A stretch of 64,000 nucleotides of DNA from Cucumis sativus (lineage: Eukaryota; Streptophyta; Magnoliopsida; Cucurbitales; Cucurbitaceae), in assembly GCF_000004075.3 (NCBI RefSeq), contig NC_026660.2, positions 11,966,001 through 12,030,000 of the forward strand, read 5' to 3'. Below are positions 13,010-25,979 of this stretch, one piece after another; the first letter of the stretch is position 1, and each line of letters starts with the position of its first letter. A model generated the notes under the pieces. It was given only the letters and a program-made list of their open reading frames with translations, made no database searches and was not told where the DNA came from. The position numbers and the translations under genes were made by a program.

Positions 13010-13450
13010 AATGGTTTATGAGCCTAAGCCCATAAGCAAAGTTGAGAGAACTTCAATTCCCTTATTGAAAGATTTAGAAGAGGTGAAAGAGTATAAATAC
13101 TAAAGAACGTTAAGTGAAAAACAAATTATGTTAGTGGTGATAGCATAACCCCATCACTACACTTGCGTGCTGTTACCGTCTAGTTGAACGGACGGGCGGA
13201 CGGGTAGGTTTGGGTAACTATGCTTTCTAAGATAGTTTCCAAAACCATTTTTAAAAAACAATCTCTATTTTCCTTTACTGTTTTGAGCATTCTTCGTTTC
13301 GTTTTGTTTCTATTCTTTATTCCGACGAGTGCACGTCTGAATAGGGGAGCTGCAAGCAACACCTAAGTCGATCTATTTTGTTCGACATTCTAATATTATT
13401 TTTCCAATAATCTATAGCATAAGCGAACAACAAACTTCCTTGTAATAAAC
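13010..13450 (+). other. Possible decayed LTR-like sequence
   Basis: The stretch contains TATAAATAC near 13092 and a less AT-rich segment after it (GAACGGACGGGCGGACGG near 13182, then CTGTTTTGAGCATTC), with a layout like an LTR promoter and R/U5 region. No matching ends or target duplication could be identified, so this is only a suggestion. Confidence 0.2.
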
Positions 13451-16400
13451 AAGAAGCTTCCTAGATGGATCAAAAAAAAATCTTACTAACTAATTAGATA
13501 AATGTTTCATCATCCAAATACAACACATCACAATTAAATTGAAAATTGAAAACAAAGTCATGGGTTGTTGTTTGATGTCACACTAACACATATTTCTTTT
13601 CTATTACCACATCTCTATTCTCTTAATATCTAAAGAGTTTTTGAAAGTACAATTAAAACCTATAAAAATTAATCATGCTACCCGTAGCTAGATTAATTAG
13701 GATTAATAATAATAGTGTCTAGCCTTGTTTGAGTCCAACACATTCCTCTTTGTTCACTTCTATATATATATATGTATATGTATACATGTACATGTATATA
13801 TGCACATTAGCATCAAATGTAAAAGCCCAAACTTTTTGTACAATAATTCACCAACTCTTTAACACCTCCCAATGGTCCTTTACTTTGCTTCCTAGCAAGA
13901 GCAATTATTCACTTTGTAGGTGAAACCACCAAATATAAAGCCACCAAATTTTAACTATTATTTTAAATAAAGGAATGGTTCATAAGGCATAAGTTATTTA
14001 TTTTAGTTGGGTGGGAGGTTTAACACAACTTTTATATACAAAAAAATATGGTTAAAGTATTTAGCTTTAAGTCAATGACAGACAGTTTAAGAGAATAAGT
14101 ATCATTGAAAGTATGAAAGCTAACTCATAGATTTGATCATAAAGACTAAAGAGATAAAAAATTAACATCATAAGATCAACGACAACTACGAAAACTAATC
14201 CATATGATCAATCATAGAAGTTAAGAAGGTAAAACAGATTGACACCGTAGACTTCCATAAAGGTTGACCCTTGGGTGTGAGTGAAAACTTATATGTTTTA
14301 ATCTTTACTTGCTAATTACTAATTGCATTTGTTTAGATTCGTCATCAATGAAATAATTCAAATGATTTGTAACGATCAATTTAAATTAGTAGTGGTCAAA
14401 TTAAGGAGCTAATAGTTCATGTAGCCAACATCTCAACATAAGCAAAAAGCACTATACATTTGAGACACGTTAGAAATAGACTATGAGTTAATATAGTTCT
14501 ATAAGTCGTCTAAAATTGTTATTTACTTTATGGTTGAAGTGTAGGAAGGCAAGTATGATAGTTGGCAAGATCCTTATTGTCTTATAAAAGGGCAATCATT
14601 TAGTTTTTAGTATAGAGATTAGTCTACCTTTTTATAGTAGTAAAATAATTGTGAAAGGGGGAATCCAACCTAGCTTTCACCCTCTTTCAATCCTATTCTC
14701 TTTTCTTATTACAACACACATGAGATTGGAGGTCATGGACTAACCTATGATAATCGTGATTTAGCATCAAAGTTACTCCAAATTTTACTTTCATCGTAGT
14801 GGATCTTCCACAACACAAAAACCGTTTTCATTTCAAATTATATAACTAATTTGCTAATTTTTAAGTTCTTGAATGATTACATCAAATTGAATTGATGCAA
14901 ATAAATAAGGGAATAATTGTTATGAATAGAAAAAAAAAAAGTTAAATAAGCAAGCTAGAAGGAGTTCCATAGATTTTGCTATATTTTATAAATAGATTGC
15001 TATTTTTTAAAATATTTCAAGTAAATATATGTTGATTTTCTAACACTATATAAATAAAAAATGTTTATCAATTTTGATGGGAAACAAATTTGAAAATATG
15101 TTGAGAATATTTGAAAAGATTATTAGAACATGGGTGTAATTGCTACAAGATATAAGACCCAAAAGAATCAATAAATTGGAAAAAGAATTAGATCTCTTGT
15201 CAATCTATTTCCAATGGATTAAGAAAAATGGTTTGAACCATTTTGAAAAAATGACGCTAGTGTTTTTTTTCTTCTTTTGTATGAATAGGACTCTTTCCCA
15301 AATTTTTGTTAGAGAAAGAATCTTCAAAATTCATTTGAATAAGTCACTTTCTGGTACTTAAGAAAAGGCCAAGAACTTGTTGGGTAAAGGTTCAAATTTG
15401 GAAAGAACTTTGAAGAATTACAGCTAAATATATGTTTGTTAATATGTATATGATTTGAACACATTGAAATCATTGATTGCAATGTGAAAAGAAAGCATGA
15501 ATCCACCATTAAAAAAAGACAAAATTATGAACAATACAAATGTACATAATATATATTTGGAAGAAAAGCATTGGATGTTGCCATTTGAAGGGCAGTTAAT
15601 GTAAAGGAAATTGATATGACAATGAGTATTATTAAAAGTCCCATGAGGTTAGGTCTTGTAATTTAGAGACAAAACGAGACCCACTCCACTTATTAGTTTA
15701 CACACAAAATTTGTACACAAAGACATTTGTTGAAAGGGGGAAATTGAAATGTTTAAACAACAAAAGAAATTTGAAATGGTCATTTTGATTAAATAATTGG
15801 TGGATTACATATGTATATATATATATTGCATCCAAAAGTAAAAAGACAAAAAGAGAAAAAGAAAAGTTTGGTTATATTGATTTAATTGGAAAATAATGTG
15901 GGTTGTAGTGTCAATTTGAATGGGCATTGCTTCACTTTCTTTCTATTTGAGCTTTGGTTGGGTTGGATCATTCATAACTCTCTCAACCTCTTTCACCTAA
16001 ATGTAGGGCCCTCTCTTTATCTTCATATGGATATCAACACATGTATTCATTAGTTTATGGAAAACTAAGTTATAAGAACACTACATATAACATCAATTTA
16101 ATCCTTCAACCAAAAATATGATTTTAGGGTATATTTCTTTTAACAAAATTTCTCAAAAATAATAAATTTTATAAAATATTTACTAACATATAACAAAAAT
16201 TTTATTTTTAGATTCTACCAATAATATATGGATATTTGAAAACACTTGTATGTATTTAAAATATATTTTGCATATGTAGGAAAAAAAAATAGATTACAAG
16301 TGATGAAAGATTGCTGTCCTATGTATTTAAAATTTAGAGACAAACAAAAAGTAATTTTCTAAGTTTAAGATCCCAAATTTATATTTATATTTAATGGATA

Positions 16401-17830
16401 AATAAAATTTAATGATTTTAAATTTGTTAGAAAGATGACCGATATAAAGTTTTTTTAAAAAAATAAAAACAAACAACTAAATAGACACAAACATGCCTTC
16501 ATTTAATTTAAATTTTTTGAAAAAAGAAATTAATTTAAAATAAAACTTAATGATTAGGGAAAATAAATAAATAATAATGGGAAGAAAATGCAGTGAAGCG
16601 ACGGCCACCGCCACCGCCACCGCCACCGCCGGTGAGATGGAAACATCGGAAGAGGTATGAGCAGTCAAATTGGAAAAGCTCTCATTTCACAATCTTTCTT
16701 TTCTCTTTTATTATTATTACTTAAATTCTACGCTATAAGATTCTTTTCCAATAAAAATATCAAATATAAATTCTAAATGTTACTTTTCATCTAACCTTTT
16801 CATTTACTTTTAACTCATTACTTATTCCCATTTTTATTTCCTTGTTCCAAAAATATCAAATATATGCCTTCTCTCTTTTTTTTAACCTAATCAACTATCC
16901 ATATTCATACAATCATACATTCATCTTCTCTCTAATCCAATTAATTTATCTCTAAATTTTGAGTTTGATTTCAATTTTATTGGTTAAAATTTGAGTTTTT
17001 TTTTTTGTTCGATTTGATCATTGAATGTCAAGACTTACACTTTACAATATTAATATTTCACTAACTATTTGCTTTCCATTTTCGTATTAATTTGTATTAA
17101 TTAATTTTAAATAACAATTATGAAATGAAATTTTAAATTAATTAATTTTTAAAAAAATTAATTATTAGGCATCAACACTAGATACTTTGGTATTGAGTAT
17201 TAAAATGTAAATCTTGAAATTAGGTTCTATTTTCTTTCTAGTTTTTTGAAAATGAAGTATATTTCCTTTTCATTTCTTTCTATGATTTGTTTAATTCTTA
17301 TTCATTTTTTTTTAAAAGAATAATGAGCAAACTAAAGATTAAGTTAGAATTAAATTGAAACAAAATTTAGAAGATATGAGATAAGATTGTAATATTTTAG
17401 AAGAAGTTAAAATAATAAAAAGGGGAACATTTCTAAATCTATAAGTTATGAATTATATAAAGATAATGGAGTAATTTGATTTGAGTATAGAGTAAGGGTA
17501 TGATTGGTGGGAAACATATTAAACTAAACAAAATGGGTTTTATAATGATTTTGTATAGGGGTTGGGTCGCTCTCCATTTTGACTTTTTTTTTTTTTTTAA
17601 ATCGGTTGATTTTGAAAGAAATAAGTATTATATTATATATAAATAATTATGTTTATATTTAACTCCCAAAATGTGCTTTTGGCTAATATCCATTTTAATT
17701 TAATTATATAATTGTACCAATTTGATCTCAAATTCCTTCTTAAAAATAAAGAGTATTGTATATTTTTTTTGTTTTATAATTTAAGGTTGTAAAATAGAAA
17801 GAAAAAAAAAAAGAAAAGAAAAGAAAGCAC
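13451..17830. other. AT-rich intergenic region
   Basis: Low-complexity DNA with (TA)n/(TATG)n near 13760-13800 and 15812-15826. A (CCACCG)n tract at 16602-16631 gives a 27-residue ORF at 16577-16660 (MGRKCSEATATATA...), without support for being a gene. No element ends recognised. Confidence 0.5.
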
Positions 17831-17838
17831 GAGGACGG

Positions 17839-17874
17839 CACGTGATATAGATAGAAAGGACGGCGCTATAAATT
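17839..17874 (+). promoter_or_regulatory. Candidate promoter of the LRR pseudokinase gene: G-box and TATA box
   Basis: A CACGTG G-box at 17839-17844 is followed by TATAAATT at 17867-17874, about 300 nt upstream of the start codon at 18167. The spacing fits transcription starting near 17900, with a leader that includes a T/C-rich tract. Confidence 0.45.
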
Positions 17875-18166
17875 AGAAGAAAAAAGAAGAGTCATGGGAG
17901 CCGAATCACCGATCTTTCTGTCCATTTTTTTTCTTCTTCTTCTTTGTTTCGGTTTAATATTTATTATTTTTTTCTTTAACATAATTTTAGTATATAGATT
18001 CTCTAAGACTATGAGAAAGTTGGCAAAATTTACGCGCTTTCTTCTGAGACCTATCTAAATTTGCTCCACTTTCCGTAGCTACAGCATTAATCTATTTCTA
18101 ACTCACAACCTTACTCTTAACTTACATCTTTATTTGACTGCTAATTTCTTGAGTGGACCATTGGGG

Positions 18167-20927
18167 ATGAATGAATGGTGGGGTTTTCGCCCGCAGCGGC
18201 TGCGATGGGCGGTGCTGGTGATGATGTTCCTGTTTCAGAGTATGACACTCTGTTTTTCTCTGAATAATGAAGGTAAGAAATTCTGGGTGGGTATGTGAAT
18301 GGGGTTGTTTTTTTTTTTTTTTTTTTTTTTTTGGGAATTTTGAGGAAATGGGTTTTTGTTTTTTTGATGCAGGTTTAGCATTGTTGAGGATTAGGGATGC
18401 GGTTGGTAGCGACCCTTTTGGTGCTTTAGCAAATTGGAATGATAAAGATGGGGAATTTGATCATTGTTCTTGGTTTGGTGTTGAGTGTTCTGATGGGAAA
18501 GTTGTGATACTGTGAGTGAATTCTTTCATTGTTTTTTTTTTCTTCGTTTAGAGCTTGATGGATTTGGGATATGAATGTTGAGGTTTTGGTGAACTTGTAG
18601 GAACTTGAGAGATCTCTGTCTTGGAGGGACATTAGCACCTGAAATGGGGAAATTTCCCTACATAAAATCCATGTAAGTAAAAGAATTCATTGCCCCTCTT
18701 AGCTTAGTCGTCTTCTTGGCTGAAGTTTTTGCTGTTTTGTCGTTGTCGTGATCGTTGTTTTTCGTGCAGCATTCTGCGAAACAACTCCTTCCATGGGGGA
18801 ATTCCGCAAGAGATTGGGGATTTGCTTGAGCTAGAGGTTTTGGATTTGGGATTTAATAATTTCTCTGGGCCATTTCCCTTGGATCTTGGGAATAACTTGT
18901 CTCTAACCACCTTGTAAGGATTGAAGAACTTGCTGATTCTATTCATTTGGGTGAAATTTTCTTGTAGACTTTGCCGAGCTTATGTTGTCGGTTTTTGTAG
19001 GCTTCTTGATCATAATGAATTCATTACTAGCATTACTCCTGAAGCCTATGAACTCAATTTGCTCTCTGAAACTCTAATGGATGAGGAGCAGCTCTCCAGC
19101 ATTCAAGGCAAATCTTCTTGTACTAGAGAAACTGTACGCTGGTAAGCAAATGCCACCCCACAAATCAGTTATTCTTGTTTGGATCGAAAATTTTGTTGAG
19201 AGGCTGAGTTTGTTTCATTTTTGTAGGAATTTTGGCCAGTTCCAAGATGCAGATTACCAGAGGCGACGACTAGGAGGAGTTCAATCTCCCAAACGTTCGT
19301 TCTTCTCGTTACCACCGTCTTCGTTCGCTTCGTCTCCATCTCCACTATCACCTTCGGCTCCACCATTCTCTCCAGCACCCTCCCCAAGGTCCCCATCAGC
19401 ATCTCCCACAGAGCCTCCAGCCCCATTGTTGTCATTAGCACCTGCACCTAGCCTCCATTTGAATCCTGCACGACCGCCTGCTGTAGCCCCGACTCTACAC
19501 GCACCAGTTCATGTTCTTACACCACCTCACTCCCGTGGCGTTCCACCACGCTCCTCAGCTCCTTCTCCAAATCTGATTGGGAGGAGTAATAAGAACAAAA
19601 ATCACAAAGTTCTAATATTGACAGGAATTGTAGCAGGATCATTGTTCTTATTATTTGCAACCGTTGGAATTTTGATGTTCCGAAGCAGTAAGGTTGTTAC
19701 GGTGAAGCCTTGGGCCACAGGTTTAAGTGGACAGCTGCAGAAGGCATTTGTAACAGGTTAGCTTTCTTTCCTCAACTGAGTAGAATTTAGAAAATAGAAG
19801 AATGCCTCAACACTTAAAATTTCTTACTGTTGTCATTCGATATCAGGTGTCCCAAAGCTTAAGCGATCTGAACTTGAAGCAGCTTGTGAAGACTTCAGCA
19901 ATATAATTGGGTCCTTCTCAGACATCACAGTGTATAAGGGAACTCTTTCCAGTGGGGTTGAAATAGCTGTGACATCAACTGCAGTGACATCAAATGCAGA
20001 TTGGTCAAAAACTAAAGAAGAACAATTCCGGAAAAAGGTACAAGAAAACAAATCCTCTTTCAAGTTCACTGTTATAGGTTCTAAATTTCCTTTCTTCTCT
20101 ATGTTTGCAGATCGAAACTTTGTCTAGGGTGAACCACAAAAACTTCGTCAGTCTTATCGGCTTTTGTGAAGAAGCACAACCCTTCACAAGGATGATGGTT
20201 TTTGAATATGCTCCAAATGGAACTCTCTTTGAGCATCTCCACAGTAAGTGCTTTATTTTTCTTCTTATAAACATGTTGAAGAGTTGTGTATTGTTCTGCC
20301 AAAGTTCATGATATCATCCCTCTTGTAGTAAAAGAAGCTGAGCACTTGGACTGGGAGATGAGACTGAGAATAGCAATGGGAGTAGCATACTGCTTAGACC
20401 ATATGCACCAGCTTGATCTGCCCGTCGTACACAGACATCTTTGTTCTTCTTCAGTATACCTCACCGAAGACTATGCTGCCAAGTTGTCAGATTTTAGCTA
20501 TTGGAGCGAAGCAACAGCGGCGAAGTTAGGATCAGCAACAGTCGAGCTCTTGGAAACATCACCAGCAGATTTAGAGAGCAATGTTTATAGCTTTGGAGTG
20601 ATTTTGTTAGAAATGATTACAGGTAGACTTCCATTCTCGGTTGATGATGGCTCTCTTGCAGATTGGGCATCGGATTTTCTCAAGGGAGAACAGTTGTTAA
20701 GAGATATAGTGGATCCAATTCTAAGCTCTTTCAAAGAAGAACAGCTTGAGAATTTATCTCAAGTGATAAAAATGTGCGTCAAGCCCGAGCCAAAGCAAAG
20801 ACCGACAATGCCCGAGATTGCTTTACGATTGAAAGAAATCACCGCATTGGAGCCTGCTGGAGCAACACCAAAACTATCTCCTCTGTGGTGGGCAGAACTA
20901 GAAATCTTGTCTACAGATACAAATTGA
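18167..20927 (+). CDS. LRR receptor-like pseudokinase (MRH1/MALE DISCOVERER family)
   Basis: Nine exons: 18167-18272, 18373-18511, 18601-18672, 18770-18913, 19001-19141, 19227-19756, 19847-20037, 20111-20243, 20329-20927. They total 2055 nt, or 684 residues. Order: signal peptide (RWAVLVMMFLFQSMTLCFS); LRR N-cap with the CSWFGVEC motif; a few LRRs (LRNNSFHGGIPQEIGDL, LDLGFNNFSGPFP); a Ser/Pro-rich juxtamembrane stretch; membrane helix about 329-352 (VLILTGIVAGSLFLLFATVG); kinase fold about 378-670. The catalytic residues are gone: the beta-3 Lys is Thr420 (IAVTS), HRD is H520-R521-H522, and DFG is D540-F541-S542. It should be an inactive kinase that works as a co-receptor or scaffold at the plasma membrane. 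Relatives act in root-hair growth and pollen-tube guidance; which role applies here is unknown. Confidence 0.93.
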
Positions 20928-23041
20928 GTTCAAGTGGAACATAAAGTTTAAAGTTAACTCATGCTATCCTTTTCTTTTAGGATTTTTCAAAATTCTTTTG
21001 TTGATTGTAGTAGTAAAGTAATTGGTTGTTTGACTGTAAAATGAGGAAGAAATGGTTCAAAATAGCAGAGCAGAGGTTGAGTAGGGCGGATGCTGTTCTT
21101 CACTTATGCAAAGTGGTAAGAAATGAAGATGTACATAGAAAAAGTTGCTAAGCCGGTGTTGTAAAAGCTCCACAACATTAATATGTATATGCATTTTTCT
21201 CCAATGATAATGATCTTGGTTTTCTGAGTGATTTTTTTGCACCATCTTTGTGTTACCTTATTTTCTTACACAAAATCTCAAATGTGTTACTATAAAGATC
21301 GCTTGAGTTTGAGACTCGGGGTTGTTGCCAAATTTACCTCTCCAAGTAATTAAGAGATTTCATGCATGTTTCTTGGTTAGCAGTGTATGTTTGAAGTCTC
21401 GTTTTGTTTTCCTGTCTAAACTTCCTCACAACCCTTATCTTTTACCACAAATTTCGAAGTTATCTGCTAAAAACTTTCTTGTAAAGTCCGTGGTGCAGAC
21501 GGAAAAAAATAGTATTAAAAAGGAAAATGCTTGTTTGGAATATAGAGATGGTAGGTAAGTAGAGTATAATTTGGGCACACACATATATATATTAAAAATT
21601 AAAAGAACAAGGTTGAAGGATTCAAATGATTGACCTGACCTAAGGAACAATGTGCACATGGTATAGAGCTTGGAAGAGAAGATGATTGGATACCAATAAT
21701 GGAGGCTAAGTGGTGACAGATAAACACATTTAGATATCATATTACAGGAATTTCTATATGCTTAATTCTTTGGTGGGAACCTTCCTATTATATTATATAC
21801 AACAAATTAAACAGTTATTCACCACTAACACTACGTCTATCTCTCTTACCCAACCAACCATGTGGATCTTTTGTCTTAAATATGATAGACAGTTCTAATT
21901 ACACTTTCAAACTTTCAATTATAAAAATTGAATACTCAAACTTATATTATATTAGTGTTAAACAATCGATTTTAATCTTTTAATTTTGTACTTATTCTAT
22001 TATAAAAACGAAAGCTCTTCCACTTTCGATAGACAACAAAAAAAAAAGAAGAGAGCAAATATCAAATTTTGCTTTCTCAACTTTGGAGGTTTTATCAACT
22101 TCCCAAACTAATAATTTTGTTATGAATGAACCAAATTTAAATCTTTTGTTCTGACATTTATACTTAATTAAAAATGAATTTGTTACATAATAGAAGATGG
22201 TCAAATGAAAAACTAATCAAATTTAATAATGAAAAACTCACATATCTATAATTGATATTCATCTTTACATCAAAGAAATTTTAAAATTTGATGGTTAACT
22301 TGAAATTACATTCGAATCAAAAGAAATTAATTATGTAAAGAAAGTAAGAAAGTTTGTATCAATTCCCAATTGAAATTTTTTCTAAGTTGAGAATAAAAAA
22401 ACATACCAAACATACAAGATATAAATGGACCCAAGAGACAATTACATTAAACCTCCACAACATGGAAACATGGGTTTGATTCCAAACAGATACTTCAATT
22501 TACTAACCATTATAAGAAAAAAGTAAAAGACATTGCATCAATCATACACCCAATAAATTATTGATATGATAATGTAATAGTGCAATGGTGTAAAACCTGA
22601 ATATCATATCCATCAAATGAACACACCACATGCTGTTTTCTGGGCAGGAAGAAGCAAAATATGGCCACGACTGTTCACAAACTTCTCCTTCTCCTTCTTC
22701 TCCATTTGGTTGTCTTTTTCCTTTTACAATGAAAACCAGATTCTTCACACATGAAAACACGGAAGAAACCAAGGCATGTACACTAAAAATATCAGAATAT
22801 GTAATTTCTTTATACAATCTATACATTGAAACATTGGTTCTTTGTGCACAGTCGTTGCTCATACATGTATATTTATATATATACACAAGTATTCCTCTTC
22901 AAGTGCTTACAGAGCTTCAAACTATACAAGATCAACATGTAAAAGCACCTAAAAAAGAGCTGGTGCTGTATGATATGAATATGGTTTTTGATCCACTTTT
23001 ATTAGCTGCCTGTGCAAAGAGGTAGGTGTTGAGGAGTTTCT
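20928..23041. other. Convergent intergenic region
   Basis: Space between the 3' ends of the receptor-like gene (rightward) and the PPR gene (leftward). The last few hundred bases before 23042 are probably the PPR gene's 3' UTR. ORFs here are AT-rich without domains. Confidence 0.5.
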
Positions 23042-25620
23042 TCAAAGCATTTTAATGATCCAGAGCTTGTGTTTCTGTAAGTGCAAATATACAAGACTAG
23101 GTCCAATTAGATTGGCATCAGAAAGACACTTGCAGAGATCGAGGTACGTATGAACACTTTCTGGTTCACGAATTTCTTTTCTTAATCCTTGCAGTACAGC
23201 TACTCTGTCCAAGTACTCTGGGAGAAAACCCAAATTGATCATTTTTACTAATGTTCCTGCAGCATCACGGAAATGCCCTCCTTTGATGTAACCCCTAAGT
23301 AGCCATGTCAAACTCTTTTTCTTAATCATGGGACTCGTAATCTCGATCCTGGTAAGCAACCGTTTCATTGCTTTTGTCTCCTTCTGTGAAGCACAAATGG
23401 CTAGAACAATATCGTAGAGATCAGCATCGGCCTCCTTGCCAACAAGCTTCATTTCCCAAAGCTGTCTCTCTGCCTCGACTCCTTGCCCAGCACAAATGTA
23501 CATTGCAAGGAGTCTCTCGTGAACCACCCCACGAATTGAAGAGCTTCCCTCTTCAAGTACCCAGTTGGATAACTGCACTCCATCAGCTAGAAGCTCTGTC
23601 TGATACTTTGCAACAAGTTCAACATTGTTTTTATCAAGTTCAGCCACAAACCCGTCTCTTGCGTAGCCTTTGAGTTTCCGAAGAGCTTTTGCAAATTCAT
23701 TCAGCTCTTTAACCACAGCAGTCATGGCAATAAGATAGGAGTAAACCTCTGGCCTTAACCCAGATTCTCTAAGATGCAGCACCATTTTCACTGCACCTCT
23801 GTAGTCACCATCAACCTAAGAGAATTTATTTTCGAGATCATTAGCAATTGAATTTTCACTTGGGGTCGTGCTGGACAAACATAACAATTTGATAAAACTT
23901 TTTAAAATCCTTGTGCAACTAATCAACTACCATTAACTGGTGAAGGGAACAAAAGTATCAGTAGTGTGCTATAATACTAGATTCCAGCGCCACATACAGT
24001 TACTCGATGTTGTTCAAAATAAATCATGTATGCAGGAGTGCAACTAATAGAAGCAAGAGAATACCAGAAGTAGCACTATGATATGGAAGTTTAATACACC
24101 GCATATACTAACATAGAAAGGCAATTCAACAATCTAAAAATGGCTTCTAGAAGAGACCATAAAGATGGATACTTTCACTGATGATAGATGAAGCTCCAAA
24201 GAAATTGACAATGAACAAAGATAAGCCCAAAAGTTCTCAATAAATGAAACTAACGACAACAAAGTTCAAGTGAAAAGGTCCCTAAGATACTCATGGGTTT
24301 CCCAAATCCTACGTCTGCAGGAATAAACTTCAGTATCACCAACACTGATTCTCTTTTTCTTTTTTGAGGCACACATAACAATAGACTCAAACATGCTTAA
24401 CCATATGTATCAAAAGTACTAATACCAAATCATAGTACATACTGAACGCCCACCTAGCTCTCTGATAAAAAAGAAAACCTACATAGTTCTTCCTGAACCC
24501 CTCCAATTATGATTATACAAACACAACCCCAGAAAATATTCTTTTCAACACTGACCAAAGTCACCACAACAAAAATCTGATGCTCAAATAACAAAAAAAA
24601 TCTAATAAGATCAAGATACTAACCTAAATGATTAAACTACAGGAGTAAAATAAAGAATGTAAACGTAAGGAATCTCTAAAATCAGGAATTTCAAGATTCA
24701 AAATATGACATTCAAAGCTAGTAAACATTGATTGAAGATATTTAGATTTCATGATATGAATTTTCAATGCAATAATAGATAGACACAGCAAAAGAATACC
24801 ATTGTTGACTCTGAAGCAAGTTAATGGCTAAAGATACGAAAATCTTGATTAGCTGAAGGCTTACCATCATCTTCCATGCAAGATAACCGCTCGGTCCTCC
24901 TTTATGCCCCTCCCAATCATCCTTCATAAAAGCAAGATTGCGCCCCAAAACCTCTTTCACAAAGAAAACCGCTTTTTCCTTCTCACCCATTTCCCAGTAC
25001 AAAGAGATAACCTTTTCTATCATGCTAAAATGAGGTTTCAAACCAACACAATCCATATCCACAAGAAGGTCAACAACATCTCCAACATTATGTCGTCCCT
25101 CCACCAACTTCTTGATCCAACTACACATTATAGACACCATAAGCTCCATGGTCTCCTTATCAACCCGATTTTCCTTTTGAAGCCACTCAAAAACCTCAAG
25201 AGCACACCATGAATCTCTACCTTCTTGAGAGAAGTAGACCAACACAAGCTGAATTTCCCTAGCGGAAAGGCGATCGTTCATTTCTTCAAGAACATCCGAT
25301 GGTTCCCTCGTCATCCGTTCCAATTCCTCAATGGCCTCAAAAAACCCATCACCCATTTCATCTTCATCATCACTGGTGATGAACTGGTCCAACTCAACCG
25401 ATTTGAACAACCTTAAATCCCGAAACTTAGCAGCTCTGGAAACAGAGAAAGTAGAATCCTGGTAATTGCAAGAAATAGGAGAAACCATATACAATCGGGG
25501 AGTAGAAAACCCACATCTCTGAGATTCCAATGGAGAAGATAAAGAAAATGAAAACCCAAATTGGGTTAAGGGAGTAAAGCCCTGGGCACAAATCATTTCG
25601 AAGTTTGAATCCAAAGGCAC
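23042..25620 (-). CDS. Pentatricopeptide-repeat-type protein (At2g30100-like)
   Basis: Two exons on the minus strand: 24865-25620 and 23042-23815, joined in phase 0, giving 509 residues. The intron (23816-24864) is about 1.05 kb. The N-terminus is Ser-rich with few acidic residues over about 80 positions (FSFSLSSPLESQRCGFSTP), as in plastid transit peptides. An acidic stretch (SDDEDEMGDGFFEAIEELER) follows, then helical repeats resembling PPR units (PHFSMIEKVISLYWEMGEKEKA, VDGDYRGAVKMVLHLRESGL across the junction, HERLLAMYICAGQGVEAERQ, WLLRGYIKGGHFRDAAGTL). PPR proteins usually bind organellar RNA; here the repeats are sparse and divergent, so the substrate is not predictable. A Met at residue 9 is an alternative start. 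Confidence 0.88.
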
Positions 25621-25879
25621 TAAACTTGAAAGTAAAGAAAGGAAGAAATGAAGAAAAGGGTTTCCCGGCGCATGAATTAGGAGAGAAATTTGAAGCAGTT
25701 AAAAAACAGTAACAAAAGAAACAGAAAATGAAGGAAACGAAAAGCGGAAGAGAGAAGAGAGAAGAATAGAGAGAGAGAAAGGGAGAAGGGGGTTGAAGAA
25801 GCGGTGAATTGGATTGAATTAAAGTGAATTGATGATCGGAGAAGAAAAGAAAGGAACCCTAAGGTTGTGGGGGAGAATA

Positions 25880-25922
25880 GAGAGAAGGGTGAAGGGTGAA
25901 GGGTGAAGGGTGAAGGGTGGGA
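25880..25922. repeat. GAAGGGT tandem repeat upstream of the PPR gene
   Basis: About five 7-bp GAAGGGT units (ACCCTTC on the transcribed strand) lie 260-300 bp upstream of the PPR start codon, in the probable leader or proximal promoter. They create a spurious ORF of THPSPF-type repeats on the minus strand. Confidence 0.8.
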
Positions 25923-25979
25923 GGTCGGAGTGAGTGGTCGCAATGGCAGCGTTTTTGGCGCCACTGGAAGACAAAGCAT

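Noticed and set aside
16577-16660. 27-residue ORF MGRKCSEATATATA... at a CCACCG repeat
   Set aside because: The start resembles MYB-related proteins by chance, but the rest is microsatellite translation and no exon follows.
19169-19447. 92-residue minus-strand ORF in the receptor-like gene
   Set aside because: Antisense of the Ser/Pro-rich exon; repetitive codons create the open frame.
25677-25979. 100-residue minus-strand ORF of Pro/Ser/Phe repeats upstream of the PPR gene
   Set aside because: Produced by the GAAGGGT tandem repeat and GA-rich leader; no relation to the PPR frame.
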